The position numbers were made by a program, and so were the translations under genes. The notes under the pieces are model-generated. The model was not told the origin of the DNA. It worked only from the letters and a program-made list of their open reading frames with translations, and ran no database searches. Below are positions 1-8,300 of a stretch of DNA of 64,000 nt, piece after piece. The stretch comes from Tumebacillus lacus (GTDB taxonomy: Bacteria; Bacillota; Bacilli; Tumebacillales; Tumebacillaceae), in NCBI RefSeq assembly GCF_026410385.1, contig NZ_JAPMLT010000001.1:558001-622000 (forward strand). The letters are read 5' to 3'. Every line of letters starts with the position of its first letter. Positions within the stretch are counted from its first letter, which is position 1.

Positions 1-204
1 CGGAATGTCCTGCCGGTCATGATGGAGCAGGAGATAACGCTGGTGCGGCCCCTCCGGGATCTGCACCGTTTTCTCCTCGGTAAAATTCGGTTTCGGCGTC
101 GAGCTCTCTCCGTCGTTCAGCCATCCGCTCACCCGCAGGGTGACAGCTGTCACAGCCACCGCGAGCAGCAGCGTGTAGACGGTGATCCGTACGCGTCGCC
201 TCAT
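1..204 (-). CDS. N-terminal part of a membrane-anchored Pel-operon protein (continues beyond the left edge)
   Basis: The reading frame starts at the ATG at 204 and is still open at the window edge, giving 68 visible residues. It begins MRRRVRITVY, followed by a hydrophobic stretch (about residues 7-24) that looks like an uncleaved membrane anchor or signal, then a polar extracytoplasmic stretch. The ATG overlaps the TGA of pelE by four bases, so it belongs to the same operon and is probably translationally coupled. In Gram-positive Pel loci the gene after pelD-pelE usually encodes the polysaccharide deacetylase/hydrolase-like PelA component. That identity is inferred from position only, because no catalytic domain is visible in this fragment. 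Confidence 0.6.
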   Translation of the reverse strand, partial: MRRRVRITVYTLLLAVAVTAVTLRVSGWLNDGESSTPKPNFTEEKTVQIPEGPHQRYLLLHHDRQDIP

Positions 205-1310
205 CGCGCCTCCTCCTTTGTCCGCCGCCAAAAGCGCACCGTGTCGCGCACTTCCTCCGGCAGTCTGTCCACATCCTGCACCGCGCCCATCAACGTTTCG
301 AGGAGCTCCTGATCGCCGCGCTGATAGGCCGCGCGCATCAGCACCGCGCGGGCGGCATCCGCCATTCGCCCGTCTTCATCGGAGATCCATTCGCTCGCCG
401 TCCACTCCGCTTCGTCGAGCCGCCCCAGTTGAAACAGCGTCTCCGCTTTGGCGATCCCGGCAACCGGTTGCATCGGATCGAGGCGGAGGCTCTGCTCCAA
501 CACCATCAAGCGTTTTTCCAGGAAAAATTGACTCAGCTCTTCCCCGGCGATCCCTTCGCGGATGATCGCCGCGTACTCGTCAGACAGGTCATTCCACGCG
601 CCGATGTCCTCCGGGTCCTCGCTCAACCGCTCTTCCAATTTGGCGATCCGGCTCGAATGCACGTTTTCCGCATAGTTGAGCAGACCCGCCGCATAGTAGC
701 GCACCTCCGGGTCCTCGTCATCCAAGGCGCGCCGCACGACCGAGACCTCAATCGCCGAACGCATCGTCTGGATCTGAAGCAGCGTGTTCTTCTTTCGCAC
801 CGGGTCGGGCGAGTCCAACACGTCGATCAGCGGCACCACGTCGAGCACGCCGCCCCAGTCGATGGACGACCGATACGTCTCCAAAGCCACCGGCACATCC
901 TGCCACGCCCCTTGCGGCCGCGAGATCATCAGCGACCACGCCGCCGCGATCCAGCTGCCAAGACCCGGGATCAGCACCGCCGTCCACGCGGTCAGGCTCT
1001 GCCTTGCGCTCCACGGCTTCTCCTCCGAAAACGGCTGCACCCATGCGGCGACCGCAAACGTCAACGGATAGCGCACCGCCAGAGGCCACACCGACCCCGC
1101 CTGGAGGGCTGCCACCGTCAATCCCAGATCAACCAGCCCCCACAAAGCAAAACCGACCACCGAGCGCGCATGACGCTTGGCCTGCCGTCTGCGCGCCTCC
1201 GCTTGTTGCCGTGATTTGGCAAGGCCGGACGGCGGCAACACCCGCTCGCGAAAATGATCGCGCCACGTTTTACGGCGGTGCTTGTCCCGCCTTGACGTCA
1301 GATCTTTCAT
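201..1310 (-). CDS. pelE: PelE-like membrane protein with HEAT/TPR-type helical repeats
   Basis: 369 residues. A basic N-terminus (residues 1-45) precedes two hydrophobic segments (about 48-85 and 105-130). A long helical region follows, with a HEAT-like part around 150-215 (short paired helices, 'DDEDPEVRYYAAGLL') and TPR-like pairs to the C-terminus. PelE of Pseudomonas has the same plan of two membrane helices followed by TPRs, and works as an inner-membrane scaffold of the Pel synthase with PelD. The start ATG overlaps the pelD stop (ATGA) and the stop overlaps the next start (ATGA), so the three genes are tightly coupled. Sequence similarity to PelE was not tested; the call rests on architecture and on adjacency to a convincing pelD. 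Confidence 0.72.
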   Translation of the reverse strand: MKDLTSRRDKHRRKTWRDHFRERVLPPSGLAKSRQQAEARRRQAKRHARSVVGFALWGLVDLGLTVAALQAGSVWPLAVRYPLTFAVAAWVQPFSEEKPWSARQSLTAWTAVLIPGLGSWIAAAWSLMISRPQGAWQDVPVALETYRSSIDWGGVLDVVPLIDVLDSPDPVRKKNTLLQIQTMRSAIEVSVVRRALDDEDPEVRYYAAGLLNYAENVHSSRIAKLEERLSEDPEDIGAWNDLSDEYAAIIREGIAGEELSQFFLEKRLMVLEQSLRLDPMQPVAGIAKAETLFQLGRLDEAEWTASEWISDEDGRMADAARAVLMRAAYQRGDQELLETLMGAVQDVDRLPEEVRDTVRFWRRTKEEAR

Positions 1311-2596
1311 CGGCGATCACCTGCCCGCTCCAACTCCGCCACGTTGTTCATCTCCGCACCAAGCACCCGCAACGGCTCCCGGTTCAAGCGTTCAAAGACC
1401 CGCTGTGCCACCACATCGGCATGCTCCGGCTCCAAGGTCGGAAACAGGAACGACACGACGCGCTTCTCCGGCACCCACGATACAAAATCGAACGTGCGGA
1501 TGCCGCCTCCGAGCCGCTCGGTGATCAACTGCGGCACTTGCTCCGCCGGAGCGTCCGTCTGGATCTCCGCTTGGAGGATCGTGTACGGGATATCATACCG
1601 GTCGCGGCGCTCCACCTCCAGTTGGCACAGTTCCAAAAAGAACGGTTCGCGCAGCACCCGCGAGTTGGGATAGGTCGCCTGCGTCTCCCGCGCTTTTTCG
1701 AACGAGGTCGCCCGCTCCAGCGACGCCCCCGCCCAGCGGGCCAGCACACCGAGCAACTCCTGCGTGTCGGCCGTCACCTTGGCAAACGGCAATTTGTGAA
1801 TCACGATCAGCGCATACGTCCGGTCCTCGCGCAGGATCGGCACCGTATAGATCGGCGCCGGACGGTCGGACGCGTCGGCGAACGTCAAGATCTTGCCTTC
1901 ACGAATCACGCGGGCCATCAGCTCGTTTTTCTCGATCTGCAGCGAGTTGCTGCCCGTCGCGCCGCCCGTGCGGACGGCAAGGCGGGCAAATTTTTGATTT
2001 TCCTCGACCCGGTAGACAGAGGCCTGCTCGACGTGCAACAGATCCTCCAGCACGCCCATCAACTCCAGCAAGATCTTCTCGACCGAGAGCACGTTCAAGC
2101 TCTGCGCGATCTGATAGAGCCGCTTCATCGTCGACGTCTGCCCGAGCACTCGGCCCTGCAGCTCGACGAGCGCCGTCTCCGCCTGTTGCAGGCGGGCGCG
2201 GCTGTCTGCCGCCTCTTGCGTGGAGATCTCCGCCTGATCCTGCAACCGCTGCAAACGACGTTGCCAGGTCATCCGCAGCTCGCCAAACACGTAGCCTGCC
2301 ACGAGCAGGAACATCGGCGTCAGATAGTGCGTCGGATCGGCGACGATAAACGACCACAGCGCTTCTACAGGAAAGGCGGTCAGCGTCGCCAGCATCACCA
2401 GATACAGCACCGAGGCCAGCACGCCGGACAGCACACCGACTGCCGTGCCCGCCACCCACGCCCCGTAGATCACCACCAAAAAAAACGGCGAAGGATTTAA
2501 ACTGAGCAGCGCGGCGGGGTTCACAAACCCGACCATCAGCCCGAGGCCGATCAGCACTTCCAGCATGCCGCTCAACCTTCTGCGCAAAGGAATCAT
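1307..2596 (-). CDS. pelD: PelD-like cyclic di-GMP receptor of a Pel exopolysaccharide system
   Basis: 429 residues from the ATG at 2596, chosen because GGAGGT lies just upstream; an in-frame extension to 2761 lacks a better site. Four hydrophobic segments occupy about residues 10-115. A coiled coil (about 125-170), a GAF-like domain (about 175-310) and a C-terminal degenerate GGDEF domain follow. In the last domain the inhibitory-site motif RxxD is intact (RTFD, residues 367-370), but the active-site signature that should follow is replaced (WVPEKR), so it should bind but not make c-di-GMP. This TM-GAF-degenerate GGDEF order with a preserved I-site is the hallmark of PelD, which switches on Pel polymer synthesis in response to c-di-GMP. 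Confidence 0.85.
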   Translation of the reverse strand: MIPLRRRLSGMLEVLIGLGLMVGFVNPAALLSLNPSPFFLVVIYGAWVAGTAVGVLSGVLASVLYLVMLATLTAFPVEALWSFIVADPTHYLTPMFLLVAGYVFGELRMTWQRRLQRLQDQAEISTQEAADSRARLQQAETALVELQGRVLGQTSTMKRLYQIAQSLNVLSVEKILLELMGVLEDLLHVEQASVYRVEENQKFARLAVRTGGATGSNSLQIEKNELMARVIREGKILTFADASDRPAPIYTVPILREDRTYALIVIHKLPFAKVTADTQELLGVLARWAGASLERATSFEKARETQATYPNSRVLREPFFLELCQLEVERRDRYDIPYTILQAEIQTDAPAEQVPQLITERLGGGIRTFDFVSWVPEKRVVSFLFPTLEPEHADVVAQRVFERLNREPLRVLGAEMNNVAELERAGDRR

Positions 2597-2682
2597 AGCA
2601 ACCTCCAACCCCACTTTGAATAAACGAGATGCCCCGTCAACGAAAAGATGCCCCGCCGGATACGGCAAGGGCTCTCTTCTCA

Positions 2683-2880
2683 TTACCAAACTTTTTTGCG
2701 TTCTTCTTCCGGCTTGCCGGTGCGTCGCACAATGGTGTTCGGCGCGTCGTGATGCTGCCATTCAAAATGGCCGCTCTTCGCTTGGTCGCGCTTGGCGTTC
2801 TCTAACAGATAGCCGCAGCGCTGGCAACGCTCTGCGTGCGTGGGATTCTCTTCATAGCACTCTTTGCAAACGATCTTCAT
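2683..2880 (-). CDS. Small zinc-ribbon protein
   Basis: 65 residues beginning MKIVCKECYEE. Two CxxC pairs (C5/C8 and C19/C22) form a compact zinc-ribbon knuckle at the N-terminus; the rest is polar and basic. The start overlaps the stop of the upstream OsmC gene by four bases (ATGA), so it is the last gene of a three-gene operon (GNAT, OsmC, zinc ribbon). Function unknown; such proteins bind metal and sometimes nucleic acid. Confidence 0.7.
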   Translation of the reverse strand: MKIVCKECYEENPTHAERCQRCGYLLENAKRDQAKSGHFEWQHHDAPNTIVRRTGKPEEERKKVW

Positions 2881-3317
2881 TCGGTCAGACTTCCCCCTAC
2901 TTGATATTGCACGCCGTTCAGTTCATACGACATGCGGATCTCCGCGTTCAGCGATGCGGACGCCGAGCAATATTTTTCTTTGGAGAGTAAGATCGCGCGC
3001 TCGACCTTGTCCGGTGTGAGATCCGGGCCCTTTAAGATATAGTGCATGGAAATGCCAGTGAAACGTTGCGGCATCTCCTCCGACCGGTCGGCATCCAGTT
3101 CCATGCGGAACTCGTCGACGGTCATCCGCCCTTTTTCAAGGATCATCACGATGTCGATGCCCGTGCAACCGCCCAGGCCCATCAGCAAAAGTTCCATCGG
3201 GCGTGCGCCGGTGTCTTCACCGCCCGCCTCCGGTTTGGCGTCCATCGTCACCGGATGACCGGACCCGCCGGTCGCTTCAAACTTGCGCTTGCCCTGCCAA
3301 TCGATCTCTACCTTCAT
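2877..3317 (-). CDS. OsmC/Ohr-family protein
   Basis: 146 residues, a normal length for the OsmC superfamily of thiol-dependent peroxide-detoxifying proteins. Both expected redox cysteines are present: C51 in 'GLGGCTGID' and C117 in 'EKYCSASA'. The spacing fits the OsmC/YhfA-like subgroup rather than telling OsmC from Ohr. It overlaps its neighbours on both sides by ATGA junctions (GNAT upstream, zinc ribbon downstream). Cytosolic; no signal peptide. Confidence 0.85.
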   Translation of the reverse strand: MKVEIDWQGKRKFEATGGSGHPVTMDAKPEAGGEDTGARPMELLLMGLGGCTGIDIVMILEKGRMTVDEFRMELDADRSEEMPQRFTGISMHYILKGPDLTPDKVERAILLSKEKYCSASASLNAEIRMSYELNGVQYQVGGSLTE

Positions 3318-3886
3318 ACGTCTCCCATCCTCTCCTCAACGAGCGCGTCTCGAACATCGCGCCGGTCGACCTGCATCATTTCCATCGGCACGCCGTTTTG
3401 CGTAAAGGTGTGCACGGAGCGATAGCCGGATTTTTCATAACAGCGAAGCGCCTTGGCATTGTCGCGGCGCACATAGAGCCGCACCACTTGCACCTTCGGA
3501 TCGGCAAACGCCTCGTCGAGCATCCGCTTCGTCACCGCCGTGCCCAATCCCCGCGCATGCAAGGACCGGTCGCCGATCAAGATCGAATACTCCACGATAT
3601 CGCCGCCCATCGGCGTCTCCTTCAGCCCGGTTCGACCGACGAGACGCCCGTCGACCTCAATCGCAAAGTAGCGGGCGTGATCGCGGCTGAGCTTTCGTTT
3701 CCAATACGCCACCAGCTCGTCCAGCGTATAGGGCTCAAAGGGGCGCGAGTTGGCCACCTCATGCAACGCCCGGTCATTGTACCACTCCAGCAACGCCGGC
3801 ACATCGTCCAGCGTGATCCGGCGGCAGTTCCACAGCAGCGTCTCCATCCTGTTCCACTCATGCTCCCTTACATCTGCAACATTCAT
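3314..3886 (-). CDS. GNAT-family N-acetyltransferase
   Basis: 190 residues. The acetyl-CoA binding region is recognisable as 'SLHARGLGTAVTKRML' (an R/QxxGxG/A-like loop), followed by 'VVRLYVRRDNAKALRCYEKSGY', the typical GNAT motif B of the RimJ/RimL type. Substrate cannot be told from sequence; this subgroup acetylates protein N-termini or small amines such as spermidine. First gene of the operon with the OsmC and zinc-ribbon genes. Confidence 0.85.
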   Translation of the reverse strand: MNVADVREHEWNRMETLLWNCRRITLDDVPALLEWYNDRALHEVANSRPFEPYTLDELVAYWKRKLSRDHARYFAIEVDGRLVGRTGLKETPMGGDIVEYSILIGDRSLHARGLGTAVTKRMLDEAFADPKVQVVRLYVRRDNAKALRCYEKSGYRSVHTFTQNGVPMEMMQVDRRDVRDALVEERMGDV

Positions 3887-3892
3887 TTGCCT

Positions 3893-4324
3893 CTATTCTA
3901 CAGGAGTTTGTGCGGTTTTGGAACGCTCCTTTTCAATCTGTTCTATCAAATACAGATCGAGATACACCCGACCCCGTTTGCGGAAATGATGATTGATCGA
4001 CCAGACGATGATCAGCACCGACAGGACCACCGCGACCTTCCAGCGGATCGACGTGTGCGGAAAATATTGATTGACCTGCGAGCCGAAGATCAAAAAGACG
4101 ATCGGCGTCGTCGAAGCAAGCAGCGGGATGTTGCCGAGCATCTGCTGCTCGCGGGTCAGTTCAGCTCGGATCAGACGCAGTTCTTCGTCGGTTTTGCTGC
4201 GGTAATAGCGGTCGATTGCCAAAATAATGCCTTCCCGCTGCTTGAAATGGCGGTCCAAGATCTGCGGTCTGGTTTCCCGACTCTTCACACCTACCCGACT
4301 CCTTCCTTTGCCGTTTTCCAGCAC
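3893..4324 (-). CDS. Small two-helix membrane protein, unknown function
   Basis: Up to 143 residues from a GTG at 4324; a second GTG at 4288 with AAGGAG upstream would give 131 residues, so the start is uncertain. A charged N-terminal helix (about 20-60) is followed by two hydrophobic segments (about 66-85 and 95-113) separated by a short loop, then a charged cytoplasmic tail. It ends seven bases before the GNAT gene. Resembles uncharacterised Bacillus membrane proteins; family not identified. Confidence 0.65.
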   Translation of the reverse strand: MLENGKGRSRVGVKSRETRPQILDRHFKQREGIILAIDRYYRSKTDEELRLIRAELTREQQMLGNIPLLASTTPIVFLIFGSQVNQYFPHTSIRWKVAVVLSVLIIVWSINHHFRKRGRVYLDLYLIEQIEKERSKTAQTPVE

Positions 4325-4390
4325 TTGTTAGTCTGTTCTCACCGCACGATTTCCATGTGTTATACTTGTCGACGGAAGGAGGATTGCCTT

Positions 4391-4771
4391 ATGGAGCCGT
4401 TTTTGCTCCCGCTCTCGATTTTATTTCTCGTCCTGAACATCGCGTCAGCCTTTACTGTCATCCGCCTGAAACCGACCGCCTACTGGCGGCTCGTCGGTGA
4501 ACAGGGCATCTCGCATGTCTATTACCAATTCATCTGCGCCCTGATGGGCGGTTACCTGCTCCACGCGCTGAGCGTCGCCGCCACCGAACGGGTGCTGGCC
4601 ATTCCCGTCGTCCTGCTCGTGCTCGACACGCTGGCCTTGATGCTGTTTTTCCGCCGTCTGCCAACGGAAGGCGCGTTGGCACGGTATTATCGTTTCGGGG
4701 TTGGTATGTATCTGTCGGTGATGCTGCACGTGGTGTACTATTCGGCCGCAGTGTGGCTGTTGCGGTCATAA
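4391..4771 (+). CDS. Four-helix integral membrane protein, unknown function
   Basis: 126 residues from the ATG at 4391, which has a strong GGAAGGAGG site eight to ten bases upstream. Four hydrophobic stretches cover most of the protein (about 3-23, 40-60, 68-86, 103-123). No catalytic motif is visible. It is divergent from the preceding minus-strand genes, and a bidirectional terminator follows its stop, so it is probably monocistronic. Confidence 0.7.
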   Translation: MEPFLLPLSILFLVLNIASAFTVIRLKPTAYWRLVGEQGISHVYYQFICALMGGYLLHALSVAATERVLAIPVVLLVLDTLALMLFFRRLPTEGALARYYRFGVGMYLSVMLHVVYYSAAVWLLRS

Positions 4772-4773
4772 AA

Positions 4774-4817
4774 AAGAGCATCGACCTGTGTATGTGTATA
4801 CAGGCCGATGCTCTTTT
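4774..4817. terminator. Bidirectional intrinsic terminator
   Basis: A long stem (AAGAGCATCG pairing with CGATGCTCTT, with further CCTGT/ACAGG pairing inside) is flanked by A and T runs on the two sides. It serves the plus-strand membrane gene ending at 4771 and the minus-strand TPR gene ending at 4820. Confidence 0.9.
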
Positions 4818-4819
4818 TC

Positions 4820-5284
4820 TTATTTCTTCAACAGATTCTCGATCTCCCGCAGTCGCAGGAACTGTCTGTCATACTCAGCGCGACTCAGCAACTGATCATA
4901 CAGAGCCTGTGCCTTTTCGTGCTGCCCGGTCTGCACAAAGGCGCGCACGGCAGTCATCAGCTTGGCATCATAGCGAAACTGCTGCTCGCCGATCAGATCA
5001 AACGCTTGACCGAAAGCTACGGCGGCCTCCTGATGCTGACCGCACTGTGCGAGCAGCCCTCCGACCTCCAGCCAGATGCCGGCGCGTTGAACCTCGGTGA
5101 GGCTCGGCAGTTGCAATCCGGCTCGCCACACTGCCAATGCCTTGTCCCTTTGCCGCAAGAGTTGATAAAAAGCAGCCTGCCGGGTCAGATCCTGATAACG
5201 AGCGGGCGGTTTGAAGAAAGATCGGTACACCCACAGCGACAAGAGACCGACAGCCACCAAGCTCCATGTGCTCTGTACAGACAT
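4820..5284 (-). CDS. Membrane-anchored TPR-like protein; possible partner of the RHS protein
   Basis: 154 residues. One N-terminal hydrophobic segment (about 6-23) is followed by a cytoplasmic or surface domain of helix pairs with TPR character (alternating A/G and bulky positions, for example 'RAGIWLEVGGLLAQCGQHQEAAVAFGQAF'). It starts 25 bases after the stop of the giant RHS gene on the same strand, so the two are probably co-transcribed. In RHS loci the small gene directly after the toxin-like tail is often the immunity gene; here that is only a positional suggestion. Confidence 0.7.
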   Translation of the reverse strand: MSVQSTWSLVAVGLLSLWVYRSFFKPPARYQDLTRQAAFYQLLRQRDKALAVWRAGLQLPSLTEVQRAGIWLEVGGLLAQCGQHQEAAVAFGQAFDLIGEQQFRYDAKLMTAVRAFVQTGQHEKAQALYDQLLSRAEYDRQFLRLREIENLLKK

Positions 5285-5309
5285 CTCCCACCTCTCTCCT
5301 CTCTTTACC

Positions 5310-8300
5310 TTACCATCTGCTGATCATGCCCTTGAGCGATCTCTCGGCGCGGGTGATCGCATTGTCCACTGCGCGTCCAAGCGACGTGCGGTCAAATGCC
5401 CCCTCGAAGTTAGTCAACTTGTTGCCGGCCCCGAGGATCTTGCCGATCTGGGAAGTGACGCCGAACAGATAGCCGCCGATCGCCCCTTTAATGAAACCGA
5501 TGACCGATTTTCGCAATACATGGCGCTCCAACAACGTGAAGCCTGCTCTTGCCGCCTTGTAAGCGAGACCACCGCCAATACCGCCGCCCATAAAGGTGAA
5601 GAAGACGTTGGTCAGCGTATTGGATCTCCAGTCATTCGCCAGCGAGCTGACGATGCGGTTGAACAACTTTTTCGTGGCTTCTTTCCAAGAAAGGTGCCCG
5701 TTCGGGTCGATGTTCATGACCGGGTTGTTATGCGCATACGCGTATTGGTTCAAGCTCAGCGGCACATCTTCCACGCCGTGGAACGTGTCTCGGGTGATGA
5801 AGCGGCCCGTGTTCGGATCGTAGTAGCGTGCGAGCAGGTAGTACATTTTCGTCGCTTCCTCGTAGCGATAGCCTGCATAGCGGTACGGGTTGGCCGATGC
5901 CATCGCACCGGACTGCGACAGGATGTTGCCCCATGCATCATAGCGGTATTCGGCCACGACGTTGCCGGCAGCGTCGGTCAATCCGGTCACGTCGCCGTGC
6001 CCGTTGACATGATAGTAGTACGTCTGCCCCCCCTTGGTCATCGTGACCGGGTTGCCTTCCTCATCCCACGTATACTCGGCGTTGATCTGACCGTTCGCAT
6101 CAGTCTCGAACATCACCTTGGTGCCGTTGTAATGGAATTTAGTCGTGCCTGCAGAAGTGGTCGCGCCGATGCGCTTGCCTTGGTAGTCATACTCATAAGA
6201 AGCGATCACCGTGCCTTGCGCGTTCTTCACTTGGGTCAAACGATTCCCTGCATCGTACACAAAGGTGTTCGCCCCGTTATGGGTCAGATTGCCGTTGGCA
6301 TCATATTGATATGCTTGGCCGTTGACGGCGGTCAGTTGATTGCCGGCGTCATAGGTGTACGCGGTGGCGGTGACCGCAGTTCCTTTGGTCACTTCTTTCT
6401 TGGTGCGGTTACCGACCGCATCGTACACATAGCGGATGGCGGTGCCGTCCGGATGTGTCTCTTTCAGCAGTTGATGCAACGAATCATACTCGTACGCATA
6501 GTTGCCCGTTTCGGTCGCGATACCGATGATGTTGTCATTTGCATCATAGGAGTAGGCGTGCGAGTTGAGCACCGCACCGTTGACCGTGTAGTTTTTCAGC
6601 GCTTTCAAGCGATTCGCTTCATCATACAGATACGAGGTGTACGATCCGTTGGAGTAGATCACAGACGTCACGTTGCCGCGTTCGTCATAGATAAACTTCG
6701 CTTGCTTGACTCCGTTTCGCGCCAAGGCGGTCAGTTGGTTCAGCGGGTTAAACTCCGCGCCCGCCGTGACGCTGACCGTGCCGGACGTCATCTTGACCGA
6801 GGTCTGGTTGTTGTTGTCGTCAAAACCGAAGTCCAGTTGGTTCGCGCCGGTCACCTGTTGGATCAGGCGGTCGTTTTTGTCATACACGAACGAAGTGGTG
6901 CTGCCCGCCGCATCGGTCACGCTCGCCAAGGAGCCGCTCGGGTGGTACGTCGCGCTCCACTTTTTCACCCCGTTGTGATAAATACCGTCCACGAGGTTGC
7001 GGGCGTTGTACGATTGACCTACCGTGTTGCCCGACGGATAGGTCACTTTCGTCTCATTGCCGTTGCGATCATACTCCATCGAGATCGACTGGTTGAGCGA
7101 GTTTGTGATCTTCGAGAGCAGGTTCCATTCGTTGTACACATAACTGGTCGTGTTGTTTTTGGCATCTACCATCGACGTGCGGTTGCCCGTTCCGTCGTAT
7201 CCGTAGGACGTGATGCCGCTGTTTGCGTCGGTGACCTTGGTCAACAGGTTGCGGCCTTCATATTGATAGAAGGTTTGCGCCCCTTTGCCGTCCGTCGCTG
7301 AGATCTTGTTGCCGACCGCGTCATACGACGACTTGAAAGTCGTTCCGGCCGGGCTTTTCTCTGCGGTGATGTAGTTGCCCGCTGCATCGTAGGAATAGGA
7401 CGAGTGCGACGCCCCCTGCTCAAAACGAACGGCATCGAACAGCGCGGCACCGGTCTGATTGTAATAATAGTAGTAGACGTCTACCGATTGGAACGCTTTT
7501 TGCGCGGTGACTTCCGCAGCGACATGCTGCCAGTTGGTATCCGTCTTGTCGAACGCATTGGCGTTTGTCCAGTCTGTAGTGCCGTCAGCGTGGTTGATCG
7601 CCACTTGCATGTTGTAGTAGCCGCCGTTCGGATCAGCCCCGGTCTGCTTCGACCACCCGGACAGAGTAAAGCGTTCTCCCGCTACTCCGGAGAGATTGAT
7701 GCGTTGCTTGATAAATTTGTTCTTGCCCGCTTCTCCGGTCAATTTGAACGAATTGGCGCCTGCATAGGCGTTGTCATCGCCGCTGACAGATTGCACGAGA
7801 CTGTCATTGGCAGACAGGTTGCCCGAGTGAGTCCAGAAGTCCGGCATTTTATCTACGTTGGCATCGAGTTCAAAGCTGCTGTTTTCCAGCAGGTTGTACG
7901 CGCTGAGCACAGTGCCTTTTTCCAATTGAATGCCGTCAAAGTGCGCCGTGCCTGGACCTGCATTCATGCCGACCGCCACGCGCACCTTGGCCGTATTGGC
8001 CGGAGCGTTGTCGACCACCGCTTGCAGACGGGTCCAGTCATGCGTGCCCTTCATCACAAAGGACTGTTGCTGGCCGAGCCAGTTTTGGTTGGTGTCGAAG
8101 AACTCCAGTTTGACCAGAGCCCCGTTGGTCACGCCATCCAGTTTCATAAAACCGCTCACCACGTATGGCGTACCCGCGGTGTACGGGATCATGCTGTCAG
8201 AAGCCGCGAGTGCCCAGCCTGTCGGGTTCGAGATCGAAACCGACTTGGTGCCGTATTTGCCTCCCGCCTCTGTGGTGATCGTCGCCGTCTTGCCCGGCTC

